Shown here one piece after another: positions 46,973 to 58,124 of a DNA stretch of 64,000 nt (within the stretch, counting starts at the first letter, position 1; every line of letters begins with the position of its first letter). The position numbers and the translations under genes are program-made. This DNA comes from Cololabis saira (lineage: Eukaryota > Chordata > Actinopteri > Beloniformes > Belonidae), in NCBI RefSeq assembly GCF_033807715.1, contig NC_084590.1:8136327-8200326 (forward strand), given 5' to 3'. The notes beneath the pieces were generated by a model. That model searched no databases, was not told the origin of the DNA, and was given only the letters and a program-made list of their open reading frames with translations.

Positions 46973-48275
46973 AGCGACACTACGTAACTTTTCCACCTTA
47001 ATATCATATTTCCAGAGTCATTGTGATGGTACATCAACTTCCAACAGGTTTAATGACACCTCTGTCATGCTCTGAGGGGGTCTGTATCGCCTTCACTGGC
47101 ACTATGTAACTTTGAGGAGCATGGTAGGAACCATGCCACACTAAAAAACTACAAATTTTACGGCTTTGACTGCTTTACGGCACATACGTCACTTCCCCCT
47201 CCTTCCCGATTCGCAGTCGAGACGAAAATGGGCGGGGCTTGGAGCGCAGAGCTCAGGAGAAGCTGGTAACCCGTGCTGCGTTATGGCTGCAGCAGCTCCA
47301 CATAACAGACCAGGGAAAAGATCCTAATGGTTTAACTTCTCAACGGTTTCCTGCTCGGAGGCAGAACCACGCAGGCCAAGTATCTGATATAACAGAGTAA
47401 AAGAGTGAAAGAGTCGTCGGCTCGCTTTGGATCGCGGCTGTAACGACCAAACACCGGCTTCCACACAGTAAAGCCTGAATTATGGTTCTGCGTTAAATCG
47501 ACGCAGAACTACGGCGTAGGGTACGTGGCGACGCGCAACGTACGGTGCGTCTCGCCGCGTACCCTACGCCGTAGGTTCTGCGTCGATTTAACGCAGGACC
47601 ATAAACAGCCTTAAACCACAAACACTCACAGACCGGGTCGGATCAAAACACTGGTTTTATTCCCCACTTTTCCAGCTAAACGCAGTTGCTGGCCAGCTCT
47701 CTGCGGTGCAATTAACCCCAATCTTCAGATAAAACTAGTTTGTTGAGGAAAAAATATTAACTCTTATTTGTAGCTGCAGAGGAAAAAAATAATCTCACGA
47801 GGAAAACAAAAATATTGCTGACGCATCGGAGACTCTTCAACATAATATAGCAGTAAAAAAAAAAGAAAAGAGAAGTAAGAGGGATACAAAACATGTACTG
47901 TATGTTGTACTATTATACAAATTTATTGAAACACATGGGTCTTCAGTAGGGATTTCATATGGATCCAGACCGTTAATAATCATTATTTTCTCCATATACC
48001 GCTCCCTGGCTTCCTTGTTTAAGGTATCCCGGTAAATTCCTGTTCCGTTCCAGCAGTTTAACATCTTTTTTTTTGCGTTCTGTCTGTTCACTTGGTGAAA
48101 CAGAAAAGTGTCCGTCTCCTCTCATCAAAACAAATGCAAGCGACGGGACAGGAGTTTTCCGGCAGTACGCGCTGGTGCTCATGGGAAACGTAGTGTTCTT
48201 TCTGGTAAAACACTACCGCTTTTGTCCAAAAGATGCCGCCAAACTCAGAAAAGCTGAAAGTTACGTTGTGCTGCT
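46973..48275. mobile_element. TTAA-target MITE of a second family
   Basis: AGCGACACTACGTAACTTTTC at the left is complemented with few mismatches by GAAAGTTACGTTGTGCTGCT at the right. TTAA flanks both ends (46969-46972 and 48276-48279). ACTATGTAACTTTGAGG recurs inside at about 47101. A Harbinger MITE is nested at 47472-47611. There is no transposase. Confidence 0.75.
47472..47611. mobile_element. PIF/Harbinger-type MITE (140 bp, TAA duplication)
   Basis: AGCCTGAATTATGGTTCTGC at the left and AGGACCATAAACAGCCT at the right are flanked by TAA. Nearly the whole element folds on itself through GCGTAGGGTACG and its complement. Confidence 0.8.
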
Positions 48276-48427
48276 TTAAACTGCAAATGTTCTAGTTTAT
48301 GTAATATCCCTTTAAACTGCAGCTAAGTTAGCCGCATGCTAACCAAAGCAAAATTTTTATTCGCAGCCCATTTAGCATGCTAACCGTTGGTGTGATGGTC
48401 TCAGCACGTTGAAACCAGACAGTTTAA

Positions 48428-49381
48428 AGGTGACCTATTATGGCATTTAATGTATATTTTAAACAGACCTTGAATGTCTTAAAAACAAGCTTTTGATTGT
48501 TTTTTCTACATAAATTAGAAATTAAGCCTCTGGGCCATGTCTTTATTTTTACCGTTTCTAACCTAATTCTCTATGCGGGATTCTGAGTGGGCGGGGCTAT
48601 GATAATGAAGCCCTGTGCTGATTGGCTGCCTGACACGATGACGCAAATAACGCGATACACCGCTATGAAAAAATGGTGGAGGTTCCGGCCGGCGAAGTTA
48701 AGGCTGATTTATTTATTTATTCCGCGTTACACCAACGCCGTACCCTACGGCGTAGGCTCTGCGTCGATTTAATGCAGAACCATAATTCAGGGTTTATGTG
48801 ATGCGAGCGAGCGTCAGCGACAAAATCAATTCCATCCATCCATTTGCTTTATTTTCTATTGGACTGTCCTTGGACTGGCCACAGCAACGCAGCGCTGCGC
48901 AGCACCACGCGGCGCGCCGTTTTGAGCTGTCGGACACCCTGCTTCTATTTTCTTCCTGTCGCTCGCGTTGAAATCCGGTTGAAAGCGCTGTAGGAAATGG
49001 TCACGGCTGATCCAGTTAGTTGAAATGAGAAGTTATCTCTATGATTCCTCCTCATTTCACTACAAAAACCTCAATAAAGTGGCAGCTGCTGGAGGGAGAT
49101 GGACAATGAGCGTCCGATGTCACGCAGTGCTACGATAGTCGGACGCTCTCATGCAGTTACACGGTTTTATAGTTGTGGGCGTGGTTTGCATTTTGGTTAC
49201 ATAAAGAAAATGCACCGAATCTGAAAGGCTCGTAGATCCACATCACACTGGACGGCTCATCCGGCGGCTGTACAGACACTGCAGAATTTGGTTGCTTTCC
49301 TCCTTCTCTGAGTTGGCAGGCTGAGGGGAGACCACTTTATGTTAAAGCAAGAGAAAACTTGTTTTTCATAATAGGTCCCCT
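48428..49381. mobile_element. TTAA-target MITE, copy 2 (intact duplication)
   Basis: AGGTGACCTATTATGGC and CATAATAGGTCCCCT are the ends, with TTAA on both sides (48424-48427 and 49382-49385). Blocks such as GATAATGAAGCCCTGTGCTG and CGTCCGATGTCACGCAG are shared with copy 1 at 27436-34504. Confidence 0.85.
48701..48793. mobile_element. PIF/Harbinger-type MITE (93 bp, TTA duplication)
   Basis: AGGCTGATTTATTTA at the left and AACCATAATTCAGGGT at the right are flanked by TTA. It sits at a different position from the MITE inside copy 1, so the two insertions are independent. Confidence 0.7.
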
Positions 49382-49385
49382 TTAA

Positions 49386-49889
49386 AGAGCCGTGGAGTTT
49401 GGTTTGAAGCTGTTTCACAGTCTGAGCTCAGAGCAGCTCGGATCATCTACCGGTTTCCTCCCAGTCGTCACAAACACAGTAACTAATTCCTTATCAGCTC
49501 AGAAACTGTGAGCGATCTAAAGTGGACATCAGGATACGAACGCCAACACATGAAGCAGAGCCGTAGTCCAACAGCCGGTGCTGAAGGTCGACAAGTCACA
49601 TACTGTGGTCTGTAGTCAGAATATGTTGGAGAACCGGCAGTTGCAGCTGATCACGATGTTGGGAACTCTGTGGATGAGCCGGGAACTCTTCACAGCTCTG
49701 GATTTGTGATTTTTCCTGTCATTCAGAGGTTAAACTTCCTCCTCTCTGCCAGCTCACTCGGTAACCTCGGTGGACACATAATTGACTTAAAAACTAACTA
49801 AACTCTGAATGTAGCTCTCTGACTGATAAGAGGAGCTGCTGACGTTGGGAGGAGGCCTTCAACACCGCGCCTGACTGTCGCTCCCGCAG
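49386..49889. other. Upstream region of pdzd3, no supported site
   Basis: No clear TATA box or repeat is visible. An acceptor-like CGCTCCCGCAG ends at 49889, 14 bp before the start codon, suggesting that a 5' untranslated exon lies further upstream. Confidence 0.3.
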
Positions 49890-49903
49890 GACACCAGGAT
49901 GAC

Positions 49904-49917
49904 ATGGAGTTTCCACG
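49904..49917 (+). CDS. pdzd3: NHERF4/PDZD3-like scaffold, coding exon 1
   Basis: A 14-bp coding part (MEFP and two bases of Arg5) precedes donor GTGAGT. This ATG was chosen over ATGACATGG five bases upstream because only this frame continues into FTFNPKEGIDNPAL in the next exon. The gene encodes a multi-PDZ adaptor of the NHERF family. These sit under the apical membrane of epithelial cells and bind C-terminal tails of transporters, receptors and guanylyl cyclase C. The eight visible exons join in phase for 346 codons and cover three PDZ domains. The fourth domain expected for NHERF4 would lie beyond the window. Confidence 0.7.
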
Positions 49918-51449
49918 GTGAGTTCAGTGTTGTGCCGATGTGTCATGATAAAAATAGCTGCTGCCTTTCATGTGGTGTTTCAAACCAAAATGTCTTCAAC
50001 ATGAGGGACACACGTTTACTTTCGCCACAATAAAAGTCACATGACTTAAAAACAGCCAACATACACTCATTGTTTTTCCAGCTGTTGGTGTTGGTCCCGT
50101 TTAGTTTAGAGAAAAGCTCTGGACTGGTTTTTCCAGGTGGGGATGACATCACTTCAAGGCCGATAAACTGTTAGCTCGTTGTTTTAACTAAATGTCTGAG
50201 CACAAAACTCCAGCCAAAGTTCAGCTTTGAGGTTCTGGAACAAACAGACATCTTTAGAGTCACGCTATGTAGGAATACCACTTCTGACCACAGGGGGCGG
50301 CGTATCAAAAGAAGGTTCTGCCCTCACGTGCTCCACGATTTTGCTTGTGTGTTAGGTAGTTGGTACTTGGCAAGTACAACTCAGGAGGACGCAGTTTGGA
50401 GGACACATGGACGCATTTGAGTCTTTCTGCAGCTGGACCATCTAAAAACCCAACCAGTTTAATTGAGACTATTAAAAAGACTACATTACCACCACAGTAA
50501 CCCTTTCTTTTACAGTACAGTAATAACCAGGTAATACCATGGTAATTACACTGTAATTACCTAGTAGTACATTGTATTTACAATGGTAACTACCGGGTAA
50601 TTTACCCAGTAAGTACTAGGTAATTATTACGTATTTTCTTGTACCATGTAATTATGTGTATTTACCATGTAATAACATGGTAAATACCTGGTTGTTTAAA
50701 CTAAACATTACTAGTTAATTACAAATACATTAGATGGAACTATGAGGGAAATTACAGGTATTTACTAGGTTAATATTGGTAACTACAAGTCAATTTACCA
50801 TGTAATTACTCTGAAATTACGTGAATTACTTTTAAGTAAGTACCAGGTAATTACTAAGTATTTTTCTGCAAACTACCAGGAAATTATAACCTATATTTGA
50901 GGTAGTTACCAGCTAATTACACTTCAATGACCATGTAGTTACCTTGTATTTACTATACATTTCATGGATAACTACCGGGTATTTACCCATTCATATTGAT
51001 TTATGTATTATCAATGGATTGGTGCATGTACCCCCGAGGGGTTAAATGACTCTATTGACCTTGTAATTAACCTGATAGTTACCATGTTTTACCTGGAAAT
51101 TGGCAGGTACTTAGCTTGTAGTTACTTGCCCAGTAATTCTATTTCCTAAATATTTACCCAATAAGTACAGACATTTTTACCTGGCTTTTACTCAGTAATT
51201 AAAGTGAAACTGGACTGTAAAAGAAAGTGTGTGTTCTTTCCATAATATTACCTGGTACTTCCTCATTAAGTACATAAATAATTACCTGATATTTACCCAT
51301 TAATTAAAGTGAAACTGGACTGTAAAAGAAAGCGTGTGTTGTTTCCATAATATTACCTGGTAATTGTAGATTATAATTATAAAGATTTGAACAATTGGCA
51401 AAACGTCTGATAATTACCTCCCCTTTACCCCGCAATTAGAAAGTTGGAC

Positions 51450-52420
51450 CACACCCCCTCACATATACCCCCTCACACACACCCCCTCACACACACCCCC
51501 TCACATATACCTCCTCACATATACCTCCTCACATATACCTCCTCACACACCCCCTCACATACACCCCCTCACACAGACACCCTCACATATACCCCCTCAC
51601 ACACACACCCTCACATATACCCCCTCACACACACCCCCTCACACACACACCCTCACACACACCCCCTCACATATACCCCCTCACACACACACCCTCACAT
51701 ATACCCCCTCACACACACACCCTCACATATACCCCCTCACACACACACCCTCACACACACACCCTCACATTTACCCCCTCACACACACCCCCTCACACAC
51801 ACCCCCTCACATTTACCCCCTCACATACACCCCCTCACACACACACCCTCACATATACCCCCTCACACACACACCCTCACATATACCCCCTCACATATAC
51901 CTCCTCACACACCCCCTCACATACACCCCCTCACACACACACCCTCACATATACCCCCTCACACACACACCCTCACATATACCCCCTCACACACACCCCC
52001 TCACACACACCCCCTCACACACACACCCTCACATATACCCCCTCACACACACACCCTCACACACACCCCCTCACATATACCCCCTCACACACACACCCTC
52101 ACATATACCCCCTCACACACACACCCTCACATATACCCCCTCACACACACACCCTCACACACACCCCCTCACATATACCCCCTCACACACACCCCCTCAC
52201 ACACACCCCCTCACATATACCCCCTCACACACACCCCCTCACATATACCCCCTCACACACACACCCTCACATATACCCCCTCACACACACACCCTCACAT
52301 ATACCCCCTCACACACACACCCTCACACACACACCCTCACACACACCCCCTCACACACACACCCTCACACACACCCCCTCACACACACCCCCTCACATTT
52401 ACCCCCTCACACACCACCAC
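51450..52420. repeat. ACACCCCCTC minisatellite, about 970 bp
   Basis: Units of 10-12 bp alternate CACACACACCCCCT, CACATATACCCCCT and CACACACACCCT. The 328-codon His-Thr-Pro frame across it is an artefact of the repeat. Confidence 0.95.
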
Positions 52421-52792
52421 CACCTTGTAACAAATACGCCAAAACAGGTGATCTGTCAAAGACTTTTTTTTTCTTCAAAAGGATAAAGAAAAAATTACAA
52501 AGTTCTGTATAAAAACATATTGTACAGTGTAAAACGTATTGCATAGTGTAAAACATAAAACTAGGCACAGTGTTGAAAATATAGGCACATTCAGTCAATC
52601 AATGCAACAAATAAAAAATACAGTGCATTCAATAACGATATAACAACATATTTAGATCTCAAACTGGCATGTCAAGGACCCCAGTATTATCTGCATTTGG
52701 CCATCACCCTTAATCTCAATTTTTTTTCCCAGAAACCCTCACAGAAGCAAAGATTTGAGACATGTACACCTACTTTAAATATTGTAAAGTAG

Positions 52793-52884
52793 CTGTTGAA
52801 AAATAGCAAATCTACAAGCTCATATCGCTGCACTCAGGGCAGAGTGCTGCGCTATAAGTTTGTAGATCTGCTATTTTTCAGCTG
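52793..52884. repeat. Inverted repeat, about 35-bp arms
   Basis: GAAAAATAGCAAATCTACAA is complemented with one mismatch by TTGTAGATCTGCTATTTTTC. A GCACTCAGGGCAGAGTGC-type stem lies in the loop. Confidence 0.8.
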
Positions 52885-53335
52885 GTGGTGCGTGTAAATG
52901 GCAGCAGATTACGTGCAGAGTGAAATTAGCACTTCTGTCATTTTACGTTTTATTTTTATGCTTTTATTTTCAAGAGCACCGTTCTTCCTCTGTTTCTTCC
53001 GTTATTGACGAAGCTTAACTAGTAAATACCTGTAATTTCCCTCATAGTTCCCATCTAATGTCTTTGTAATTACCTAGTAATGTTTAGTTTAAACAACCAG
53101 GTATTTACCATGTTATTACGTGGCACAAGAAAATACGTAATAATTACCTAGTACTTACTGGGTAAATTATCCGGTAGTTACCATGTAATTACCTTGTAAT
53201 TACAAGGTACTACTAGGTAATTACAGTGTAATTACCATGGTATTATATAAAGAAAGGGTTACCCAAAATGGCTAACTGGTGCAATACAGGGACGACTATA
53301 TAAACAGATGTAGACAGCAGACACTGAGGTGGTGG

Positions 53336-53650
53336 TGGGGGGGGGGGGGGGGGGGGTCAGGATGTCAGCAAGCATATAGCAGACATCTACACAGACAGGT
53401 GGAAGCAGCAATGGGATGATCAGAGGGGGGACTGCAGGTCAGCATGCAGCTCCTGAAGCTCTGGCCTGCAAACATGCACAGAAGAGAAAAAGGGGGAGGG
53501 GGCAGACCTGCACAACAAACTACAAGACACAAGGGCACAAGGACACAAATCCTGATCAAAATAACACCAAGGCTTCTCACAGTTGATCTGGAGGGCATCG
53601 CGACACCATCTAGTCCCTTCCTTAAGTGTTTGGGACCAAAAATAATAACC
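53336..53650. mobile_element. Poly-G tract and relic of the 185-bp L2 3' UTR repeat
   Basis: A run of about 20 G at 53336-53356 precedes a diverged copy of the repeat unit seen at 4359-4430. Shared words include CAGGTGGAAGCAGCAA and GCAGCTCC. One unit is present, without the LINE coding part. Confidence 0.6.
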
Positions 53651-53890
53651 TCTTTTTAGTAAAGATATTAAGTAAAATATTTGAGGACATCCTTAGTGTC
53701 CCTAAGTCTAAGACATGACTGAAGTTTAGCTAAGGGTTCTGTTTCATCTTCTTATACAAATACAAATTCAAATCAGAGATGAAATGGTGGTGCGGTGAAC
53801 CGACTGGCGTGAACACCTTGCTGTTACAGACTTGCTGTGTGTGTGTGTTTTTATATCACATGGTCATCCCAATGTTCTTTCTTTTCTCAG

Positions 53891-53952
53891 TTTTACTTTC
53901 AACCCAAAGGAAGGCATCGATAACCCAGCTCTGGTCATCGCTGACGATCCTG
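53891..53952 (+). CDS. pdzd3: NHERF4/PDZD3-like scaffold, coding exon 2
   Basis: The exon completes Arg5 and encodes FTFNPKEGIDNPALVIADDP (residues 6-25) between TTTTCTCAG and GTGAGT. This is the N-terminal tail ahead of PDZ1. The phase-1 end fits the next exon. Confidence 0.75.
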
Positions 53953-54041
53953 GTGAGTTTTGGTGCAGCAGACTCTAAAACCATCATGTTCCACGTTACA
54001 TCGCGACCCAGCATGGCCTCAGTGTTGATCTGTGGGTGCAG

Positions 54042-54253
54042 AGCCGGATGCCAGGCCTGTACCCAGACTGTGCCAGCTGAAGCACCTCGAGGGCCAGAGC
54101 TTTGGCTTTAACCTCAGTGTGGATCAGAGCGGCCGGCCCTTGGAGATCAGAGATGTGGAGCCCTGGAGTCCTGCGGAGCACAGCGGCCTCAGGAATGGAG
54201 ACCGACTCTTGGAGGTCAATGAGGAATATGTGGGCAGTGTGGACTTTCGCAGG
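54042..54253 (+). CDS. pdzd3: NHERF4/PDZD3-like scaffold, coding exon 3 (PDZ1)
   Basis: The exon encodes residues 26-96, the larger part of PDZ1. PRLCQL leads into the peptide carboxylate-binding loop SFGF (45-48). [19 protein letters not shown] is the classic PDZ core. Acceptor GTGCAG and donor GTGAGA bound it, and it ends in phase 0. Confidence 0.88.
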
Positions 54254-55134
54254 GTGAGAGTCCTGTAACTTCTCTAATCAATCCTATGGGAGGTCCAGAG
54301 TAGAGTCATGACCAACTCCTCGACTTAGTTCAATGAACCGAGGTTTTAAAGTCAGCAGTAACTGCTCCATACTTGTGTAGCATCTTGTAACCATGTCTAG
54401 TTTATACAAAACCTGCCCTCCTGTGAGCGCTCCAGCTGCAGTACGGGTCCGGTGTTACCAGCAGCCGGGGAACCTTGGAGTCGGCTGCTGAGACTTGCTC
54501 TTTTTAATCAAAAACGTGATAAAACAAGCGTCTCACCACTTCTGCTTCACCAACAATGGCGGTCATTAAGAGCACGAAGTGTCCATAATAAATTTTAAGA
54601 CCGTCTTCAGTACACAATCCAGTTCACAAAGAGATAGTTATTATTTATGTACCCAAAATAGTTAGCAGCACACAAGTGTGGCACCTGGAAGACAATCATG
54701 GGCTTTGTGTAGTCAACCCACTTCCCTTGGGTTTCTTTCACGTGTCCAACCGTGTGTCTTCTCACCTTGGCTACCATGATGCCTGACAGGAGATGTGTGT
54801 GTCCAGCCTGGCATGGTGTCGCTGAAACTCTTCAGTTAAAAGAAAGAAAGAAAAACATCAAGCGAACTCAGACATTTAGACGATGTTCAGCATCAAAGAG
54901 AAGAAGCTGTTGTGGTTTCCATTCTGGTTGACAGAAAATGCGTCAGATGCTCAATTATACAGTTAACACAGGTGTTGGGGTTCAATGAAATGTACTCATG
55001 AACTGCTAATCTTGAATTTGGTCAGTGAAACTCTCAGTGCTGATATCACAGAGTGCACTGATGGTCAACAAATGTGTCCCAGAGAAAAAAAAAGCCTGAA
55101 GTGAATCATTTACAGTATGTCTTTCTTTCAACAG
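54254..55134 (+). other. pdzd3: pdzd3 intron 3, no feature seen
   Basis: Unique-looking intronic sequence with no recognisable repeat. Confidence 0.5.
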
Positions 55135-55206
55135 GTAGTGAGGAAGATCTGGTGGTCCGGTGTCCACCTGTTCCTACTGGTCCTGAGAAAAGAAGACTAT
55201 GAACAG
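55135..55206 (+). CDS. pdzd3: NHERF4/PDZD3-like scaffold, coding exon 4 (end of PDZ1)
   Basis: Twenty-four codons (residues 97-120) encode the last helix and strand of PDZ1, VVRKIWWSGVHLFLLVL. The exon is bounded by TTTCAACAG and GTACTA, both in phase 0. The track of small open frames does not isolate this exon, but the frame and family pattern are clear. Confidence 0.85.
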
Positions 55207-55439
55207 GTACTATTTCACATCACCACTCTTCATCCAGCATAACATCCTGCTGAAGGTTGAGGTGAACCAGAGATTCAGGGACCCATCAGCGACAGGTGGT
55301 TGTTCCAGTGTAATCAAGTAAACGCTGAGTCCAGTTCTGCCCATCTTAACAGTAAAACAGACATGATTAGCACAAGACTTCTGGACAGAGGAAGCCAAAG
55401 AGGACATGTTTAGTCTTCTTTTACGGAACCATGTTTGGA

Positions 55440-55755
55440 GAAAACCGGCAGAACCAGCTCAGACCCACTGAAGCACGGAGGTGGAGGGATGCTGGTCTGG
55501 ACCTGGACACCTGTCAGTCCCTGAGGGGACCATGACCTCCTCTGGAGACCAGAGTCTTCTAGAGACACATGTGAGCACATCTGTCTGACAGATGAATCAT
55601 GTGACATGAAATTATCCCAAACACAGCAGCAGATCTACAGCAGAATGATGAAAAATGAAAGACTCAAGGTTCTGGAACAACCAGTCAAAGTCCAGACCTG
55701 AACCTGGTTGAGATCCTGTGGTTGGACCAGAGAGATATCTAATGCCCAAAACCTG
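55440..55755 (+). mobile_element. Tc1-like transposase relic in pdzd3 intron 4
   Basis: Fragments resembling KHGGGGMLVW, PKHSSRSTAE and QSPDLNLVEILW, the C-terminal motifs of Tc1-type transposases, appear in order but in different frames. No terminal repeats were found. Confidence 0.55.
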
Positions 55756-55827
55756 ACCACTGGTTGCACGCAAGCGGTCAGGTTCTGTCTTCTTTGAGCT
55801 GAGGCGTGATTTTTGTGTGTTCTCCAG

Positions 55828-55960
55828 TCAGTGTCCGAGGGCCTGGACCTGCAGAAGCTCGCAGAAGCCTCCAAAGGCGATGGCTGGTCCAGACCCAGAC
55901 TGTGTCACATCAGCAGAGACCCGGATCATGGCCTGGGGATGACCATCACATCCATGAACG
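55828..55960 (+). CDS. pdzd3: NHERF4/PDZD3-like scaffold, coding exon 5 (start of PDZ2)
   Basis: The exon encodes residues 121-164 and one base of Gly165. A linker is followed by [11 protein letters not shown] and the PDZ2 loop GLGM (155-158). PRLCHI is characteristic of NHERF4 PDZ2. The boundaries are TTCTCCAG and GTACCT. Confidence 0.85.
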
Positions 55961-56349
55961 GTACCTCCCACCAATTTGGTCACTGACACTCATCTACAGA
56001 TGTTGGGGGTTGTAGATGAGGTCTCTGGTAGAAAGATTGTCAGATATAAAGATCTACATATTATTTCTAGTATATCGCAAGCCGCGGGTTGGCCAAGCGC
56101 GCCTTTACGTCTGTACGGCAAGCTTTGAGCTTCAAAACACCTTAATCAACAAATCCAACCTGTAGACTTTGGGGAGATCGGGGGGAGTTACTGACTGATG
56201 GGGAATCTGGGAAGAACAGTACCGGTACGCGCCGCACACAGTAAATAATTTCCAGTACGCTGATGGGTACAATTTAGAAGTGCCGGTACTGCATACCGCT
56301 CCGTACCGGCCCACTTAAAGCACTGCCGGCAACCAACATTAACGGCAAA

Positions 56350-56497
56350 CGTGCACAAAATAAAGAAGGACGACTTCTTTCAATCAGAATTTATTTACAC
56401 CAGTGTCAAGCAGATGGTAAAAAAACACTTCGGATAAACTCTGATGGCTCACTACATTAACAGAGACAAGAAATCATATAATGCAAATCTTCCGATC

Positions 56498-56587
<90 letters not shown>

Positions 56588-57770
56588 TGGGTGTGTGTGT
56601 GTATGCGTGTGTGTATGCGTGTGTGTGTGTGGGTGTCGGTAGCTCAGAATGGCTCGGGAATTTATGACTGAGAGAAGCGTCTGTATGTGTGTGTGGGGAT
56701 TAGTAGGAGAGGAAAAGAGAAATAGAGAAGAAAGGTAAAATAACAGACACGCTTAAAAAAGTCCTCGCTACCAGAAACCCAAGACCTTCTGATCCTTCCC
56801 ACACAGAAATGCACCACTGTGAAACTAAACTTCACACGTGCGCTCTGGTCATTCAACTGGGAAATGCGGAAGGGCTTTGTTTTCTGTTGTGGAGGAACAT
56901 GTCATCACAATCCACCAATGTGGATGCAGCAGTAGACAAACAAGAAGATAAACGAAAACACTTAAGCTAATAACACAGTTGTGAAGGGATCAGCAGTCCA
57001 GCTCACAACATAAATTAACTTTTAAAGTGTGTTACTAAGTTTTCTCTGCCCAGACACCAAAAAAAGCCTCTTACGTGGATCTTTGTAGTTGAAGAAAAAA
57101 AGGTGGTTTGTCTGGCCGGTCAGCGTTCCTTGGGGAACAGCTGGGTGGTTACGCTCAGCAGGGGACCCTGTTATCCGTGCTGCGGATGATGGGATAGCAG
57201 CTGGATGAGGGGACAGCAGCTTGGCTTCCTTCAACATCGGATCGGTCCGAAAGCGTTCACGTCGAGGCAATGCAGGGTCCCGGTTCGGCTTTCTGGGCTC
57301 GGAACCTCGTGGGTCACTTGTGCAGCGCTGCAAAACGGAAGCTCCTCTGGTCACGAAAGGAGAAAGCCGGCCCTTGGCTGGTCACTCCTGGTGCTACAGC
57401 AGACCTGTAGGGCAGAGGAAAAGCAGAGAAGAGCGAGAGAGGGGGGCCTTCTCTTTTATAGCTGCGCCCAGGAAGTTCAAGCTCCTTCCTGCAGCTTGGG
57501 GTTTTGTCCAATCAGAGTGTGGTCCCTTATCACCAAGGGGCCACATATGCAAATCCGGCTGAGGTTCGTGTCCATGGGGTTTTCCGTTGTTCCAAGCTGT
57601 GTGGCCACGGTGTCGTAAAACGTTAGGGTGGCTTCGGTCGAAGGCCCAAAATCCGGCCTGGTAGCCTGGTCAAAGCCTGACTGTTCACATAATCACACAT
57701 TTCATATGAGTTCATATAAATTCATAATTCCCATGGGTCCATAATCACACATGAATTCATAATCACATGG
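56350..57770 (-). repeat. Unclassified interspersed repeat with a TATA-box promoter
   Basis: On the minus strand a clear GCTATAAAAG box (about 57455-57464) is followed by a pyrimidine-rich stretch, as at a start site. The region to its left on the plus strand is unique in composition and bears short frames only. I suspect an LTR or a virus-like element, but no paired copy, termini or proteins were found. Confidence 0.3.
56497..56585. repeat. TG dinucleotide repeat
   Basis: More than 40 TG units are followed by interrupted GTGTGTATGCG repeats to about 56635. Confidence 0.95.
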
Positions 57771-57899
57771 GCGGTGGTCCAACAGGATGCAGCGGCAGTC
57801 AGAAGAGCAGCGAAATACCCACCAGTCCCAATTTATCCTACTGTACTTATTGTAGTTTTTTTCATAATCATTTTTAATTTTCTCCCATTCAAATCCAAT

Positions 57900-58118
57900 T
57901 AATCAGGTCGCAGTGGGGCGGGGCTGATCTCCGCAATTTGAAGCCTTGTATAATAATTGTAAAAAAAAAAGGTTGCTACTTCTTGCTACTATTGGATTGA
58001 GATCTGGTGAATGTGGAGGCCATCTGAGTACAGTGAACTCATTGTCATGTTCATGAAACCAGTCTGAGATGATTCGCACTATGACATGGCGTGGTATCCA
58101 GCTGTTATACAGTGTACC
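57900..58118 (-). mobile_element. Tc1-like transposon, C-terminal part of the transposase
   Basis: The minus-strand frame encodes IISDWFHEHDNEFTVL and PPHSPDLNPI, the end of a Tc1-type DDE transposase. The sequence breaks at about 58118, where a BEL/Pao fragment begins. The other half resumes at about 60005. Confidence 0.7.
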
Positions 58119-58124
58119 CATCAG

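Larger units (their letters stand above)
50497..53265. mobile_element. Unclassified element with long self-complementary ends
   Basis: The left end GTAACCCTTTCTTTTACAG and right end TATAAAGAAAGGGTTAC are inverted. The complementarity extends over 230-260 bp: 50497-50760 against 53025-53265, including TAGTTTAAACAACCAGG-type blocks. The ends are built from many copies of palindromic GGTAATTACC-like words. An internal direct repeat of about 105 bp (CTGGACTGTAAAAGAAAG, near 51210 and 51313) and a large minisatellite fill the middle. There is no coding sequence and no clear target duplication. Confidence 0.7.
49918..53890 (+). other. pdzd3: pdzd3 intron 1
   Basis: The phase-2 intron is bounded by GTGAGT and TTTTCTCAG. 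It contains the long-terminal-repeat DNA element (50497-53265) and an L2 3' UTR relic. About 580 bp at its left edge hold nothing recognisable. Confidence 0.7.

Noticed and set aside
49899..49917. Upstream ATGACATGG as the pdzd3 start
   Set aside because: This frame does not continue into the FTFNPKEG exon; the ATG at 49904 does.
51444..52430. 328-codon His-Thr-Pro frame
   Set aside because: It is a pure translation of the CA-CCCCT minisatellite, with no non-repeat sequence.
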